This document shows positions 1 through 9,139 of a stretch of 64,000 nucleotides of DNA, in pieces. The stretch is from the NCBI RefSeq assembly GCF_014200045.1, contig NZ_JACHOV010000008.1, positions 1 to 64,000 of the forward strand, read 5' to 3'. Source of the stretch: Rhizorhapis suberifaciens (GTDB lineage: Bacteria > Pseudomonadota > Alphaproteobacteria > Sphingomonadales > Sphingomonadaceae). The notes under the pieces are model-generated. The model worked only from the letters and a program-made list of their open reading frames with translations, was not told the DNA's origin and made no database searches. Positions within the stretch are counted from its first letter, which is position 1. Each line of letters begins with the position of its first letter. The position numbers and the translations under genes were made by a program.

Positions 1-12
1 TCCACGGCATCC

Positions 13-48
13 AACACCTCCCCCATGCAATTGCATGGGGGAGGTGTT
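13..48. repeat. Perfect 36-bp palindrome
   Basis: The two 18-base arms (13-30 and 31-48) are exact reverse complements with no spacer. The right arm runs straight into the direct repeats at 49-88. No T-run follows, so it does not look like an ordinary terminator. It may be the abutting ends of two element copies or an extruding hairpin at an insertion-sequence end. A GC-rich interspersed hairpin family is another possibility. Confidence 0.85.
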
Positions 49-88
49 ACCCATGTGTCCGGTACAAAACGTCACCTATGTCTCAGGT
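49..88. repeat. Direct repeats resembling IS481-type element end
   Basis: Two 15-base copies (49-63 and 74-88) share 12 of 15 bases around a core of the form ACC-ATGT-TC-GGT and are spaced 25 bases apart. Short repeated blocks of this kind resemble the terminal regions I associate with IS481-family elements in proteobacteria, but that link is from memory and was not searched. No transposase of that family lies inside the window, so the element, if real, would lie to the left. Confidence 0.35.
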
Positions 89-220
89 CGGTCATGGTTG
101 TCCAAACCTTCCTCCCCATATCGAAGCTCCGGCCGACCACGTGGCGCCGCGGGCGATTCGTCCGCTGAGCTTTCGAGGTGGTTCGCCATATATGTCGCCC
201 CGTTTCCTACCGTCATCCGC

Positions 221-463
221 TTAGAAAGCCTGGGTGACGCCCAATTCGGCGAGCAGGCGCTTCTGGTCGTAAAGGCTGATGATCGAGAAGTTACGGGTGT
301 AGGTGACCCTCGGGGCATCACGCCCACGCAGCCCGGTGCGATTGACGAAAACGATGCCGCTCAGCACCCGTCGTTCATCAACCCTTGGTTTGCCATGGCC
401 CTTGGGAAAGTACGGTCACAGACGCGCCATATGCTCCTCCGTCAGCCAGTACAGGTGGCTCAT
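221..463 (-). pseudogene. IS5-family (IS427-like) transposase fragment, N-terminal, disrupted
   Basis: The reading frame starts at an ATG at 461-463 and begins MSHLYWLTEEHMARL, followed by an in-frame TGA (416-418), then PYFPKGHGKPRVDERRVLSG and IVFVNRTGLRGRDAP. This matches the conserved start of IS427-group IS5 transposases, where a Q or R normally stands at the stop position. After about residue 50 the sequence leaves the transposase pattern and ends about 30 codons later at a TAA (221-223). The DDE catalytic region is absent. The fragment is therefore a relic with a nonsense mutation and a deletion or fusion, and it cannot encode an active transposase. Confidence 0.7.
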
Positions 464-820
464 CCACAGTCTCCTCAAAGAGCCTGAATCAGGTCGCGAC
501 GCTCATATCAATGGGTCCTCACCCTAGTGGGGCCCTTGATCATTTCGCTGCCTCGGGCCAAGGTCGCCAGAGGTCTGGTCGATTGCTCCGTCGGCCACGT
601 AAGATGAGGTGCCGTGTTGACAGGTAGGCTATCTGGCAAGGTCGTTATAGGATTTTGGGCAGTATTGGCGTAGTCCGGAGTAGCGAAATCGAGAACTCGT
701 AGTTCGCATCTTCGACGACCCTGGGGAGCCACGTTCTCTCTACACCATACGATCATTGGGACGCCGTACGATTAGGATCACCCGTCGACAGCCTATCATT
801 AAGCGGCTAGTTGGGCGCGC
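464..820. other. Intergenic stretch with no supportable gene
   Basis: I see no reading frame here with a recognisable product or a good ribosome binding site. Short open frames exist on both strands but show no family resemblance. Given the transposase relic to the left, the stretch is probably decayed mobile-element or scar sequence. Any promoter for the DUF2946 gene at 821 would lie in its last 100 bases, but no clear -35/-10 pair stands out. Confidence 0.5.
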
Positions 821-1225
821 ATGAAGGGGGACCGACTCAGAGCAAGCCCGTTGCGCGCCAATATTGCGCTGAGCCTTGTCGCGTTCGCGCTCCTTCTGCG
901 GATCGCGGTTCCTGCAGGCTGGATGCCTGCCGCTGCCGGGAGCGGCTATGCCATTACGCTCTGTACCGGCATGGGGGCGATTTCGGCATGGGTCGATGAT
1001 GAAGGCCGGGTTCACAAGGAAAAACCTGCCGACGCCCAGTCCGATCAACCGTGCGTCTTTTCCGGCTTCAGTGCCGCGCTGGACTTGCCAGCACTCGACG
1101 GCACTCTAGTCGTTCCGCCCTTAGCGATCGTCACGCTTTTCGTGCTTCCCATCGCCAGCGTAACCATCGGACGCGGCCTTGCGGCACCGCCGCCACCATC
1201 AACAGGACCGCCAACCAGCCTCTGA
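821..1225 (+). CDS. DUF2946 family protein
   Basis: This encodes a 134-residue protein with an N-terminal hydrophobic segment (about residues 14-36) that would act as a signal sequence or membrane anchor. A second hydrophobic stretch lies near residues 96-112. Two cysteines in the contexts ITLCTGMGA and QPCVFSG are spaced as in DUF2946 proteins, which typically sit next to TonB receptors and metal-transport genes. The gene lies about 90 bases upstream of a TonB receptor on the same strand, supporting that assignment. The molecular function of the family is not established; a role in periplasmic metal, probably copper, handling is inferred from context. No strong Shine-Dalgarno sequence precedes the ATG. 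Confidence 0.7.
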   Translation: MKGDRLRASPLRANIALSLVAFALLLRIAVPAGWMPAAAGSGYAITLCTGMGAISAWVDDEGRVHKEKPADAQSDQPCVFSGFSAALDLPALDGTLVVPPLAIVTLFVLPIASVTIGRGLAAPPPPSTGPPTSL

Positions 1226-1316
1226 TCTCATTCGCGGCGCGCCCGGCTCTTAGGTGCGCCTTATGATCAGTGGCGACGCCGGCAAGGCGTATGCCTTTGC
1301 CAAGGTGTTTATCCCC

Positions 1317-3623
1317 ATGCGTTTCAATTCGGTGGCTGGCAGCGTGTCCACGCTTGCCCTTATTGCTGTTATTGCTGTTCCTGTTGCTGCCCATGCCGAA
1401 TCCGCGGAGATGGATGGTGGCAGCATCCTGGTCGTGGGCCAGAAGGACAAGCCGATCGAAATTGCGCCACGCGGCCTTGCGGTCAGCCTTGGCCAGGAGC
1501 AGATGGAGGCAGTCAACGCCGTCAACACCGAAGACCTGATGAAATATGCGCCCAATTTCTTCGTCCGGAAGCGCTACTCCGGGGACAGCAATGGCGTGCC
1601 GGGATTTCGGGGCACGCATTCGACCCAGAGCGCCCGAACGCTGGTGATGGTGGACGGCTTCGTCGTCTCAAACTTCCTCGGCAACAGCTTCGGCTTCGCT
1701 CCCAAATGGGGCGTGGTCGGTCCCGGTGAGGTCGAGCAGTTCGACATCGTCTATGGCCCCTATTCATCGCGCTATGCGGGCAATTCGATGGGCGGCATTA
1801 TCAACATCATCACGCGCGACCCCAAGCACACCGAAGTTTTTACGGCAGTTCAGGGTTTCGTCCAACCCTATGACCAGTTCAGCACGCGGGACGATTATTA
1901 CGGCTTCTCGGGTGAAGCTGGCCTTGGCTGGAAACAAAAGGACCGCCCCTTCTCAGTGCGCCTGACCGGACGCTTTTTCCGTAATGATGGCCATCCAATG
2001 AGCTTTTACGGGCTCACACCCGTCACCGGCGCCGCAGGAATGGCCGTGACTGGCTCCATTGTCGATCCTGAGCAGGCCCGGGCAACGGCAGCGGGCACTG
2101 GCATTCCCAATGCACCGGGGACAGCTACAAACCCGATCTTTGCAGCTCAATCGCCGGCGCGGATCACCCAAAACCAGGCCAAGCTCAAGGTCCGCTATGA
2201 CGACGGCAACATCACTGGACAGTTCCTCTTCGCCTTCTGGCACAATGAGGACAGCCAGACGCGTCCCGACTGCTATCTGCGCGATGCTTCTGGCAATGTG
2301 GTCTGCGATGGCCGCGTGAGCGTTGGCAGCCAGACCTATACCGCTTCAGGAGCCAATTTTTCAAAGACGCTGCGTGACGAATTTCTGACCGGCTTGAATC
2401 TTGCCGCGCCGTTTAATGACAACACGACTGCGCGACTTTCGGTTTCCACCTACCAGATCGTCCGTTCAGATGGTTTCACATCCGATGGCTATGCGGCGGG
2501 TCGCGATCATGGTCCGGGCGTGCTTGCCGCGCAGGGACCGACCGGCTGGTGGTCGGGCGACCTCACAATCGAAAACAAGACCGCCGCTCGCGAATTGGCT
2601 TTCGGCTTCACGGTGAATCACTATGAGACCGACCAGTTCCGCTATTCGCTCGGGGATTGGGCTAGCGATACCGGCAGAACGTTCTCCAGCCGCACCTTCG
2701 GCAAGAGCCGCCAGCTTTCCGGCTGGGCCGAGGCACGCTGGCTGCTCGATCCGCTTACGATTTCGATGGGCGTCCGCTATGATAATTGGCGGGCATTTGA
2801 TGGCGGCCTTATTGGGCAGCAGGCGAATCTTCGCTATGCCTCGCGCGAGCAGGATGCCGTCAGTCCGAGCCTGTCTTTTGAGTATCTCCTGGACGATGCC
2901 ACGCAACTGCAGCTGAGCCTTGCGATGGCAACCCGGTTCCCAACAGTCGGAGAACTTTTCCAGGGCAGTCTCAACGGCGACGGCAGTTTCAATGCCGGCA
3001 GCTTCGATCCCAACCTCAGACCGGAAAGAAGCAAGGATGCAAATCTGCTCATTGCGCATCATTTCGGTAGGCTGAAACTCACTGGTTCCGCCTTTTACCA
3101 ACAGGTGAAGAATACAATCTTCTCCTTTACCGGCTTCAACCTGAATGGGGTGCTCACCAACAATTTCAAGAACATCGATTGCACGCGCCAATATGGCTTG
3201 GAAATGATCGCCGAAACGCACGACTGGCCGCTCCCCGGCATGAACATTGATGCCAACGCGGCATATATCAATGCAAAGACGCTGAGGAATGATGCCGCTC
3301 CCACCGCTGAGGGCGCGCAGTTCCCACGCATTCCCAAATGGCGCTTCAACGCGAATCTCAGATATGCTATCGCCGACCATTTGCAGGGATCGCTTGGAAT
3401 GCGCTATGCGAGCCGGCCCAATACCGACCTTTTCGGCCTGCAGCGTGGCGACGGCTTCGGTTTCACCTCCGAGCTGTTCGCGCTCGACGCCCGGCTGAAC
3501 TGGGATATGACGGATCATTTCCGCCTGTCGGCAGGTGTCGACAACATCACCAACGACCGCGCCTGGGTATTTCACCCCTATCCGCAGCGCACCTTCCTCG
3601 TCGAAGCCGGATGGAGGTTGTAA
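1317..3623 (+). CDS. TonB-dependent outer-membrane receptor
   Basis: This is a 768-residue outer-membrane receptor for TonB-energised import. I chose the ATG at 1317 because a typical signal peptide follows at once (hydrophobic core about residues 10-24, cleavage after AHA at 25-27) and an AAGGTG-like ribosome site lies upstream. A GTG at 1254 would add 21 residues ahead of the signal peptide. A plug domain follows (PRGLAVSLGQEQMEAVNAV, then VPGFRG and the YGPYSSRYAGNSMGGIINI block), then a long beta-barrel region ending FLVEAGWRL. The substrate cannot be read from sequence. The adjacent PepSY protein with a His/Met-rich loop and the DUF2946 gene suggest a metal such as copper, although siderophore receptors also pair with PepSY proteins. 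Confidence 0.88.
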   Translation: MRFNSVAGSVSTLALIAVIAVPVAAHAESAEMDGGSILVVGQKDKPIEIAPRGLAVSLGQEQMEAVNAVNTEDLMKYAPNFFVRKRYSGDSNGVPGFRGTHSTQSARTLVMVDGFVVSNFLGNSFGFAPKWGVVGPGEVEQFDIVYGPYSSRYAGNSMGGIINIITRDPKHTEVFTAVQGFVQPYDQFSTRDDYYGFSGEAGLGWKQKDRPFSVRLTGRFFRNDGHPMSFYGLTPVTGAAGMAVTGSIVDPEQARATAAGTGIPNAPGTATNPIFAAQSPARITQNQAKLKVRYDDGNITGQFLFAFWHNEDSQTRPDCYLRDASGNVVCDGRVSVGSQTYTASGANFSKTLRDEFLTGLNLAAPFNDNTTARLSVSTYQIVRSDGFTSDGYAAGRDHGPGVLAAQGPTGWWSGDLTIENKTAARELAFGFTVNHYETDQFRYSLGDWASDTGRTFSSRTFGKSRQLSGWAEARWLLDPLTISMGVRYDNWRAFDGGLIGQQANLRYASREQDAVSPSLSFEYLLDDATQLQLSLAMATRFPTVGELFQGSLNGDGSFNAGSFDPNLRPERSKDANLLIAHHFGRLKLTGSAFYQQVKNTIFSFTGFNLNGVLTNNFKNIDCTRQYGLEMIAETHDWPLPGMNIDANAAYINAKTLRNDAAPTAEGAQFPRIPKWRFNANLRYAIADHLQGSLGMRYASRPNTDLFGLQRGDGFGFTSELFALDARLNWDMTDHFRLSAGVDNITNDRAWVFHPYPQRTFLVEAGWRL

Positions 3624-3625
3624 TT

Positions 3626-5020
3626 ATGGAACGTACCGCGCTTTACGGCACGATCTGGCGCTGGCATTTCTATGCCGGGCTGTTTGTCATTCCTTTCGTT
3701 CTGATCCTTTCGATCACCGGCGCAATCTACCTGTTCAAACCGCAGGTAGAGCGTTGGGAGGAACGCGCATATCGCAATCTTCTGATCGAACGCGCCGCCA
3801 GCCCTGACGTGCAATTGAAAGCGGCGCTGGCTGCCTTCCCTGGCGCGCGTTTTCAAAGCTACCGCCTGCCTGAACGGAACGGCGATGCCGCAATGATTCA
3901 CCTTGGCCTGCCAGATGGTCCAAATGATCGGGGGGCGATGCGCGACGTCTTCGTCTCGCCGCAGGGCAAGGTGCTGGGCAGCCTCGATCCGGAAAAGCGG
4001 ATAATGGCGGTGGACCACCGCATCCACGGCCAGCTTCTGCTCGGGCCGCGAGGGAGCTGGCTTGTGGAACTGGCCGCGAGCTGGGCTATCGTCATGATCC
4101 TCACTGGGCTTTATCTCTGGTGGCCACGCGGCAGGGGGCCTGCAGGAGTGGTCTGGCCGCGTCTCCGGCGACGCAATCGCGTTTTCTGGCGCGATCTGCA
4201 TGCCGTCACCGGTTTTTGGATCGCGGGCTTCGCGCTGATATTGCTCGTCACCGGTCTTCCCTGGACGGATGTATGGGGCAGCGCCTTCAAGGCTGTGCGG
4301 GCCGAAATGGGTTGGGTCAAGAGCCAGCAGGACTGGACCATCGGCGGCCGCATAGTGGACGCAGGCGAACATGCGATGCACAGCGAGCATGACCATTCCG
4401 CCATGATGGCCATGGATATGTCCGCTCAGGACCATGACGCGACGCTGGTTTCACTGAGCGAGATCGTTGCCAAAGCCGGGGAAGAGCATCTTGCTTTCCC
4501 GGTGACAGTAACGCCGCCAGACGCGCAACAGCGTATTGATGATCCCACGGCGATGGGCTGGACGGTTAAGTCCGATACGCAGAACCGACCGCTCCGGATA
4601 TCGATTGCCTATGATAGGATAACCGGGGCCGAATTGTCGCGCGACACCTTCTCCGGCAAACATGTGATTGACCGCGTGGTCGGCTATGGCGTCGCCTGGC
4701 ACGAGGGGCAGCTTTTCGGCTGGGCGAACCAGGCCGTCGGCGTGCTGACTGCACTTGCCTTGATGACGTTGTCGGTCAGTGGATTCGTCATGTGGTGGCG
4801 GCGCAGACCGAAGGGTGTACTGGGCGCTCCGCCGTTACCGGCAATGCCAGTCCGCATGGGAGGGCTTGCCGCCCTGCTTGCACTGCTGGCGGCGCTCCTG
4901 CCTTTGCTCGCGCTGTCCCTGCTCCTTCTCACCGCCTTTGAATGGTTGGTATTCCGGCGGATACCTGGTGTGCGGAATTGGCTGGGATTACGGGCAAGCG
5001 CCGGGATTGCGTCGATATAA
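3626..5020 (+). CDS. PepSY-associated membrane protein with His/Met-rich loop
   Basis: This encodes a 464-residue inner-membrane protein of the PepSY-TM type, often the inner-membrane partner of a TonB receptor in iron-siderophore reduction or metal uptake. Start chosen at 3626 because GGAGG lies 9 bases upstream and only 2 bases separate it from the receptor stop. Hydrophobic helices occur near residues 15-38, 145-167, 195-215, 370-392 and 410-435. A periplasmic loop near residues 249-271 is packed with His and Met (HAMHSEHDHSAMMAMDMS), a composition typical of copper-binding segments. The tight spacing implies translation from one mRNA with the receptor. Copper as substrate is inference; iron reduction is the main alternative. 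Confidence 0.82.
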   Translation: MERTALYGTIWRWHFYAGLFVIPFVLILSITGAIYLFKPQVERWEERAYRNLLIERAASPDVQLKAALAAFPGARFQSYRLPERNGDAAMIHLGLPDGPNDRGAMRDVFVSPQGKVLGSLDPEKRIMAVDHRIHGQLLLGPRGSWLVELAASWAIVMILTGLYLWWPRGRGPAGVVWPRLRRRNRVFWRDLHAVTGFWIAGFALILLVTGLPWTDVWGSAFKAVRAEMGWVKSQQDWTIGGRIVDAGEHAMHSEHDHSAMMAMDMSAQDHDATLVSLSEIVAKAGEEHLAFPVTVTPPDAQQRIDDPTAMGWTVKSDTQNRPLRISIAYDRITGAELSRDTFSGKHVIDRVVGYGVAWHEGQLFGWANQAVGVLTALALMTLSVSGFVMWWRRRPKGVLGAPPLPAMPVRMGGLAALLALLAALLPLLALSLLLLTAFEWLVFRRIPGVRNWLGLRASAGIASI

Positions 5021-5256
5021 TTTGAAGCCTCTGTTCAGGCGGCTTGCCGACAGGCCGCGCTATCGACCAGCCCCTCTTGAGGGCGTCGGCCTGCCCATAA
5101 CCTATGGCTTCTATGCCCTGAGCGCACTTGCTCCCTTTCTTCGTACGCGCCATGATCCACGAAACCCGAGGTTGGGAGTTAGAGGAAATGGAAGGCTAAT
5201 TTGGTCGGTCGTCGATCGATTTGACGCCTTCGTTCGGGTCGAGGCACAGGCAAAGC

Positions 5257-6825
5257 TCAATAAGCGCGCCCCACCAGCACCCGTTCCACGGCTGGTTTGC
5301 CCGTAAACAGGCAAGCACCATCCGCCGCCGCCGCATCCAGGGGCACATTGCGCAAGGTCAATTTCATGCCCTTCAGCGTCTCCACCACCTGATCGAGCGC
5401 CGCGCCGGTCGGCTTGCTCCATTGCACCTCGGCCCAACCGCATTTCGAATCAGCCTCAAAATAAGAGGTAAGCCCCGCGATGTCAGTGATGTCACGATTG
5501 ATATTAGCCTGAAGAAAAGCTTGCGCTTGGTCATGAAGCGACTGCTGAATTTCCTCCAGCATGACCGCTGCACCGCCAATAAATTTTTCCTTCACGACGA
5601 TCGCGCTGTCGAGCTTTCCGGCCTCATTATAAAGCCGATCGCGCCGCAGCACCGACACATTGCCCGCTGCCAGATCTCGACCACCCACCTCAATGATGAC
5701 TGGTGCGCCTTTTTTCACCCAGCTCCAACGCTTGTTCGCTGCTTTGATCGCCTTCTTGTCCAGCAGCGCCCGTACTGGCTCGCCAAAGACGCTTAGTTGT
5801 GACAGCGCGCTGACAATCTGTTTGCAATAAGCCAGAATCTCTTCATCTTCCGGCTGATCGCGCAGCATCGGCACAACGATGACCTGGTGAGGCGCAATCA
5901 CCGGCGGGACGCGCAGCCCGTCATCGTCGCCATGCACCATCACCACCCCGCCGATCAGCCGCGTTGTAACACCCCAGCTGGTGGTGTTGGCGAGCTCCTG
6001 CTCACCCTGGCTGTTCTGAAAACGAATATTCTGAGCAACAGCGAAGTTCGTGCCCAGAAAATGGCTGGTGCCGGCCTGAAGCGCTTTGCCATCCTGCATC
6101 ATCGCTTCAATGGAGTATGTCGCGACGGCACCCGGAAAGCGTTCATTTTCCGGCTTTTCCCCAGCGATCACCGGTAAGGCCAAGCAGTTTTCGGCAAGAC
6201 TGCGATACACCTCAAGCATGCGGAGCGTTTCCTCGCGCGCCTCTTCGGCTGAAGCATGAGCCGTATGCCCTTCCTGCCAAAGGAATTCAGCCGTCCGCAG
6301 GAACATGCGGGTACGCATCTCCCACCTGACCACATTAGCCCACTGATTGGTCAGGATCGGCAGGTCCCGCCAGCTTTGAATCCAGCGGGAAAAAGCAGCG
6401 CCAATAATCATTTCGGAAGTCGGCCGGACCACCAGCGGCTCCTCCAGCTTCGAATCCGGATCGGGCACCAATGACCCGCCCTCAGCCTTCAGCCGGTGGT
6501 GCGTGACGACGGCCATTTCCTTTGCAAAACCATCGACATGCTCTGCTTCCTTCGCAAAATAGGAGAGTGGAATGAACAGCGGGAAGTAGCAATTTTCGTG
6601 GCCCGTCCGCTTTATCTCCGCGTCGAGTAGCTTCTGGATCCGTTCCCAGATCCCATAGCCCCATGGCCGGATGACCATGCACCCCCGCACGCCGGATTCT
6701 TCAGCAAGATCTGCCTCGCTGATGACGGCTTGATACCAGGCGGCGAAATCCTGCGCGCGCGTGACCGGAAGTGCGTGTTTCAATGTGCGAGCCTTGTAGG
6801 AGTGGTGAAATAGGGTCGACGCCAC
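5257..6825 (-). CDS. proS: Prolyl-tRNA synthetase, archaeal/eukaryotic type
   Basis: This 522-residue class II aminoacyl-tRNA synthetase charges tRNA-Pro with proline in the cytoplasm. Visible class II elements include GVRGCMVIRPWGYGIWERIQ, VVRPTSEMIIG (motif 2 region), the GTSHFLGTNF proline-pocket block and NTTSWGVTTRLIGG (motif 3). It lacks the inserted editing domain of the standard bacterial enzyme, and its length and C-terminal zinc-domain-like extension fit the archaeal/eukaryotic class. The start is GTG with a weak ribosome site. It lies 46 bases downstream of the 2-oxoacid dehydrogenase E2 gene on the same strand, an unexpected partner. Most alphaproteobacteria carry another, shorter ProRS, so this may be a second, specialised or horizontally acquired copy. 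Whether a second proS exists cannot be judged from this window. Confidence 0.9.
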   Translation of the reverse strand: MASTLFHHSYKARTLKHALPVTRAQDFAAWYQAVISEADLAEESGVRGCMVIRPWGYGIWERIQKLLDAEIKRTGHENCYFPLFIPLSYFAKEAEHVDGFAKEMAVVTHHRLKAEGGSLVPDPDSKLEEPLVVRPTSEMIIGAAFSRWIQSWRDLPILTNQWANVVRWEMRTRMFLRTAEFLWQEGHTAHASAEEAREETLRMLEVYRSLAENCLALPVIAGEKPENERFPGAVATYSIEAMMQDGKALQAGTSHFLGTNFAVAQNIRFQNSQGEQELANTTSWGVTTRLIGGVVMVHGDDDGLRVPPVIAPHQVIVVPMLRDQPEDEEILAYCKQIVSALSQLSVFGEPVRALLDKKAIKAANKRWSWVKKGAPVIIEVGGRDLAAGNVSVLRRDRLYNEAGKLDSAIVVKEKFIGGAAVMLEEIQQSLHDQAQAFLQANINRDITDIAGLTSYFEADSKCGWAEVQWSKPTGAALDQVVETLKGMKLTLRNVPLDAAAADGACLFTGKPAVERVLVGRAY

Positions 6826-6871
6826 TTAGAATAAGGGAGCCCGCAAAGTCGAGGCTGGATTTAGCTCGCTA

Positions 6872-8098
6872 TCATTCCGCGAACAGCAAAACTGGCGTTT
6901 CCAGCAATTGCTTTACCCGCTGAATGAAACTGGCGGCATCCCAGCCATCCACCACACGATGATCGCAGCTGGTGGAAAGATTCATCAGTTTTGCCGCTAC
7001 GATTTCGCCGTCGCGGATCACCGGGCGCTCCACGATCCGGTTGACGCCGACGATGGCGACTTCGGGCCGGTTGATCACCGGAGTCGAAACAACGCCGCCC
7101 AGGGGACCTAATGAAGTTAGGGTCAACGTCGAGCCGGAGAGCGCCTCACGAGAAAGTTTTCCGCTCCTGGCGGATGCCGAAAGTTTCGAAATATCAATGG
7201 CTAGCTGCCAGATGCTCAGATTCTGCGCGTTCCGGATAACTGGCACCATGAGGCCGCTCGACGTCTGCGTCGCCATGCCTAGATGGACGGCGCCATGTCT
7301 TGTCACTACGCCCGCTTCGTCGTCATAGGTAGCGTTTACCATCGGAAAATCCGGCACGGCCTTGCATAGCGCCACGATCAGGAAGGGAAGCAGCGTCAGC
7401 TTCGGCCTCTCGCTCCGTCCGCTATTAAGGTCCTCGCGCATATTCTCTAGGGCGGTGACGTCGATTTCCTCGACATAGGTGAAATGTGGAATATGCCTTT
7501 TGGACGCCGCCATATTTTCCGCAATTTTGCGACGAAGACCGGCAATCTTGATCTCCTCGTCCGGGCGGGTCCCTGAAGCTCCCGGCGCCCGATAGCCTTT
7601 CCCATTGTTATAAAGCAGATAAGCGTCGAGATCGGCATGGCGTATCCGTTCGCCCTGCGGATGGATCAGCGCCAGATCGATGCCCAGGGCTTTGGCCCGC
7701 GCCCGGACAGCGGGAGAGGCAAGAATTTTCCCGCTGTTCCTGCCTAAATTCTCCCCATCCTTTTCTCGCTCTGTCTCTCCATTCTCGTTCGACGATGGGA
7801 GTTGAGTTTCCTCATCTGCCTGAAATTCAGAAGCCTCCGCCTTAGATTCCTCCCCCTGCTCTATCTCGATTTCCACCAGCATTGAACCAATGGCCAGTTG
7901 GTCTCCGACATTGCCGCCCAGTGCGATGACGCGGCCGTTCACGGGAGATTCCATCTCGACCGTGGCCTTGTCAGTCATCAAATCGGCAACCGGCTGATCC
8001 TCGACCACCGCATCACCCACAGCCACGCGCCATCCCACGATTTCCGCCTCGGCAATACCTTCGCCAATATCGGGGAGATTGAATATAAAACGCGCCAT
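6872..8098 (-). CDS. bkdB: Dihydrolipoamide acyltransferase (E2) of branched-chain 2-oxoacid dehydrogenase
   Basis: This 408-residue core subunit transfers acyl groups from lipoate to CoA. Domains in order are an N-terminal lipoyl domain (residues 1-78, with Lys44 in DKATVEM as the lipoylation site), an acidic linker, a peripheral subunit-binding domain (about 127-162, ILASPAVRARAKALGIDL) and the catalytic domain ending with the SCDHRVVDGW motif (His380, Asp384). It is 6 bases downstream of the E1beta gene. The branched-chain (bkd) assignment follows from the separate E1alpha and E1beta style and the pattern of the two E1 chains. An acetoin or pyruvate complex is a weaker alternative. No E3 (lipoamide dehydrogenase) gene is in this cluster, so a shared E3 elsewhere is expected. 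Confidence 0.88.
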   Translation of the reverse strand: MARFIFNLPDIGEGIAEAEIVGWRVAVGDAVVEDQPVADLMTDKATVEMESPVNGRVIALGGNVGDQLAIGSMLVEIEIEQGEESKAEASEFQADEETQLPSSNENGETEREKDGENLGRNSGKILASPAVRARAKALGIDLALIHPQGERIRHADLDAYLLYNNGKGYRAPGASGTRPDEEIKIAGLRRKIAENMAASKRHIPHFTYVEEIDVTALENMREDLNSGRSERPKLTLLPFLIVALCKAVPDFPMVNATYDDEAGVVTRHGAVHLGMATQTSSGLMVPVIRNAQNLSIWQLAIDISKLSASARSGKLSREALSGSTLTLTSLGPLGGVVSTPVINRPEVAIVGVNRIVERPVIRDGEIVAAKLMNLSTSCDHRVVDGWDAASFIQRVKQLLETPVLLFAE

Positions 8099-8104
8099 AA
8101 GGGT

Positions 8105-9139
8105 TTAATCCTTCAGGATTTTTTTAATCGATTCGCCAATGCGGATCGGCCCTGGAAAATATGCCCATTCCAATGAATGAGGGTAAGGCGTGTCAAACCC
8201 AGTCACGCGCTCTATCGGTGCTTCCAGGTGATAGAAACACCGCTCTTGCACCACCGCCGACAGTTCCGCTCCAAAGCCGCTCGTCCGCGTTGCTTCATGA
8301 ACGATCATGCATCGCCCGGTCTTTTTGACGGAGGCTTCGACAGCGTCGATGTCCAATGGAACGAGTGTACGCAAGTCGATGATTTCCGCATCAACGCCCA
8401 ACTCTGCCACGGTGTTGGCTACCACATGAACCATCGTTCCGTAACACAGGATGGTCAACGCCTCCCCTTCCCGCACGATACGAGCCTTGCCAAGGTCGAT
8501 ACGATAATATCCCTCCGGCACCTCTGCGTCCGGATGCCCCGCCCAGTTCCGTGCAGGGCGGTCATAATGGCCGTCAAACGGGCCGTTATAGATGCGCTTG
8601 GGTTCGAAGAAGATGACCGGGTCATTATCTTCTATGGCCGCGATCAGCAGACCCTTGGCGTCATGCGGGGTCGAAGGGATGACGGTCTTGATGCCCGAAA
8701 CATGAGTGAAAATCCCTTCCGGGCTCTGGCTATGCGTCTGACCGCCGAAAATCCCGCCGCCAAAGGGGCTGCGAACGGTAATGGGGGCGGTGAACTCACC
8801 CGCTGAACGATAGCGCAGCCGTGCGGCCTCCGATACCAATTGGTCCAGCGCTGGATAGATATAGTCAGCGAATTGAATTTCCGCGACCGGGCGCAAGCCA
8901 TAGACGCCCATACCGACCGCCACGCCAACAATGCCACATTCGGTAATCGGCGTATCAAACACGCGCGTCTTGCCATATTTTTTTTGCAACCCGGCAGTGG
9001 CGCGGAAAACGCCGCCAAAAAAGCCGACATCCTCGCCCATAACGACGACGTCGGCGTTACGGCCCATCATCACATCCAGGGCATCGTTGATGGCCTGCAC
9101 CATAGTCATCTGACGGCTCTGTATCGCCACCTGGTTCAC
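8105..9139 (-). CDS. bkdA2: 2-oxoisovalerate dehydrogenase E1 component, beta subunit
   Basis: This 344-residue transketolase-like beta chain of the thiamine-diphosphate E1 heterotetramer helps decarboxylate branched-chain 2-oxoacids from Leu, Ile and Val breakdown. Recognisable blocks include VVMGEDVGFFGGVFRAT near the N-terminus, FDTPITECGIVGVAVGMG, and a C-terminal swivel domain (EAITILCYGTMVHV-like and EIIDLRTLVPLD). The GTG start overlaps the E1alpha stop as GTGA, so the two subunits are translationally coupled, which fits 1:1 assembly. It is followed 6 bases later by the E2 gene. Confidence 0.9.
   Translation of the reverse strand: MNQVAIQSRQMTMVQAINDALDVMMGRNADVVVMGEDVGFFGGVFRATAGLQKKYGKTRVFDTPITECGIVGVAVGMGVYGLRPVAEIQFADYIYPALDQLVSEAARLRYRSAGEFTAPITVRSPFGGGIFGGQTHSQSPEGIFTHVSGIKTVIPSTPHDAKGLLIAAIEDNDPVIFFEPKRIYNGPFDGHYDRPARNWAGHPDAEVPEGYYRIDLGKARIVREGEALTILCYGTMVHVVANTVAELGVDAEIIDLRTLVPLDIDAVEASVKKTGRCMIVHEATRTSGFGAELSAVVQERCFYHLEAPIERVTGFDTPYPHSLEWAYFPGPIRIGESIKKILKD

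Noticed and set aside
2466-3575. Long open frame (369 codons) on the minus strand across the TonB receptor
   Set aside because: It is antisense to a clearly coding receptor, has no family resemblance and reflects the low stop-codon frequency of GC-rich DNA.
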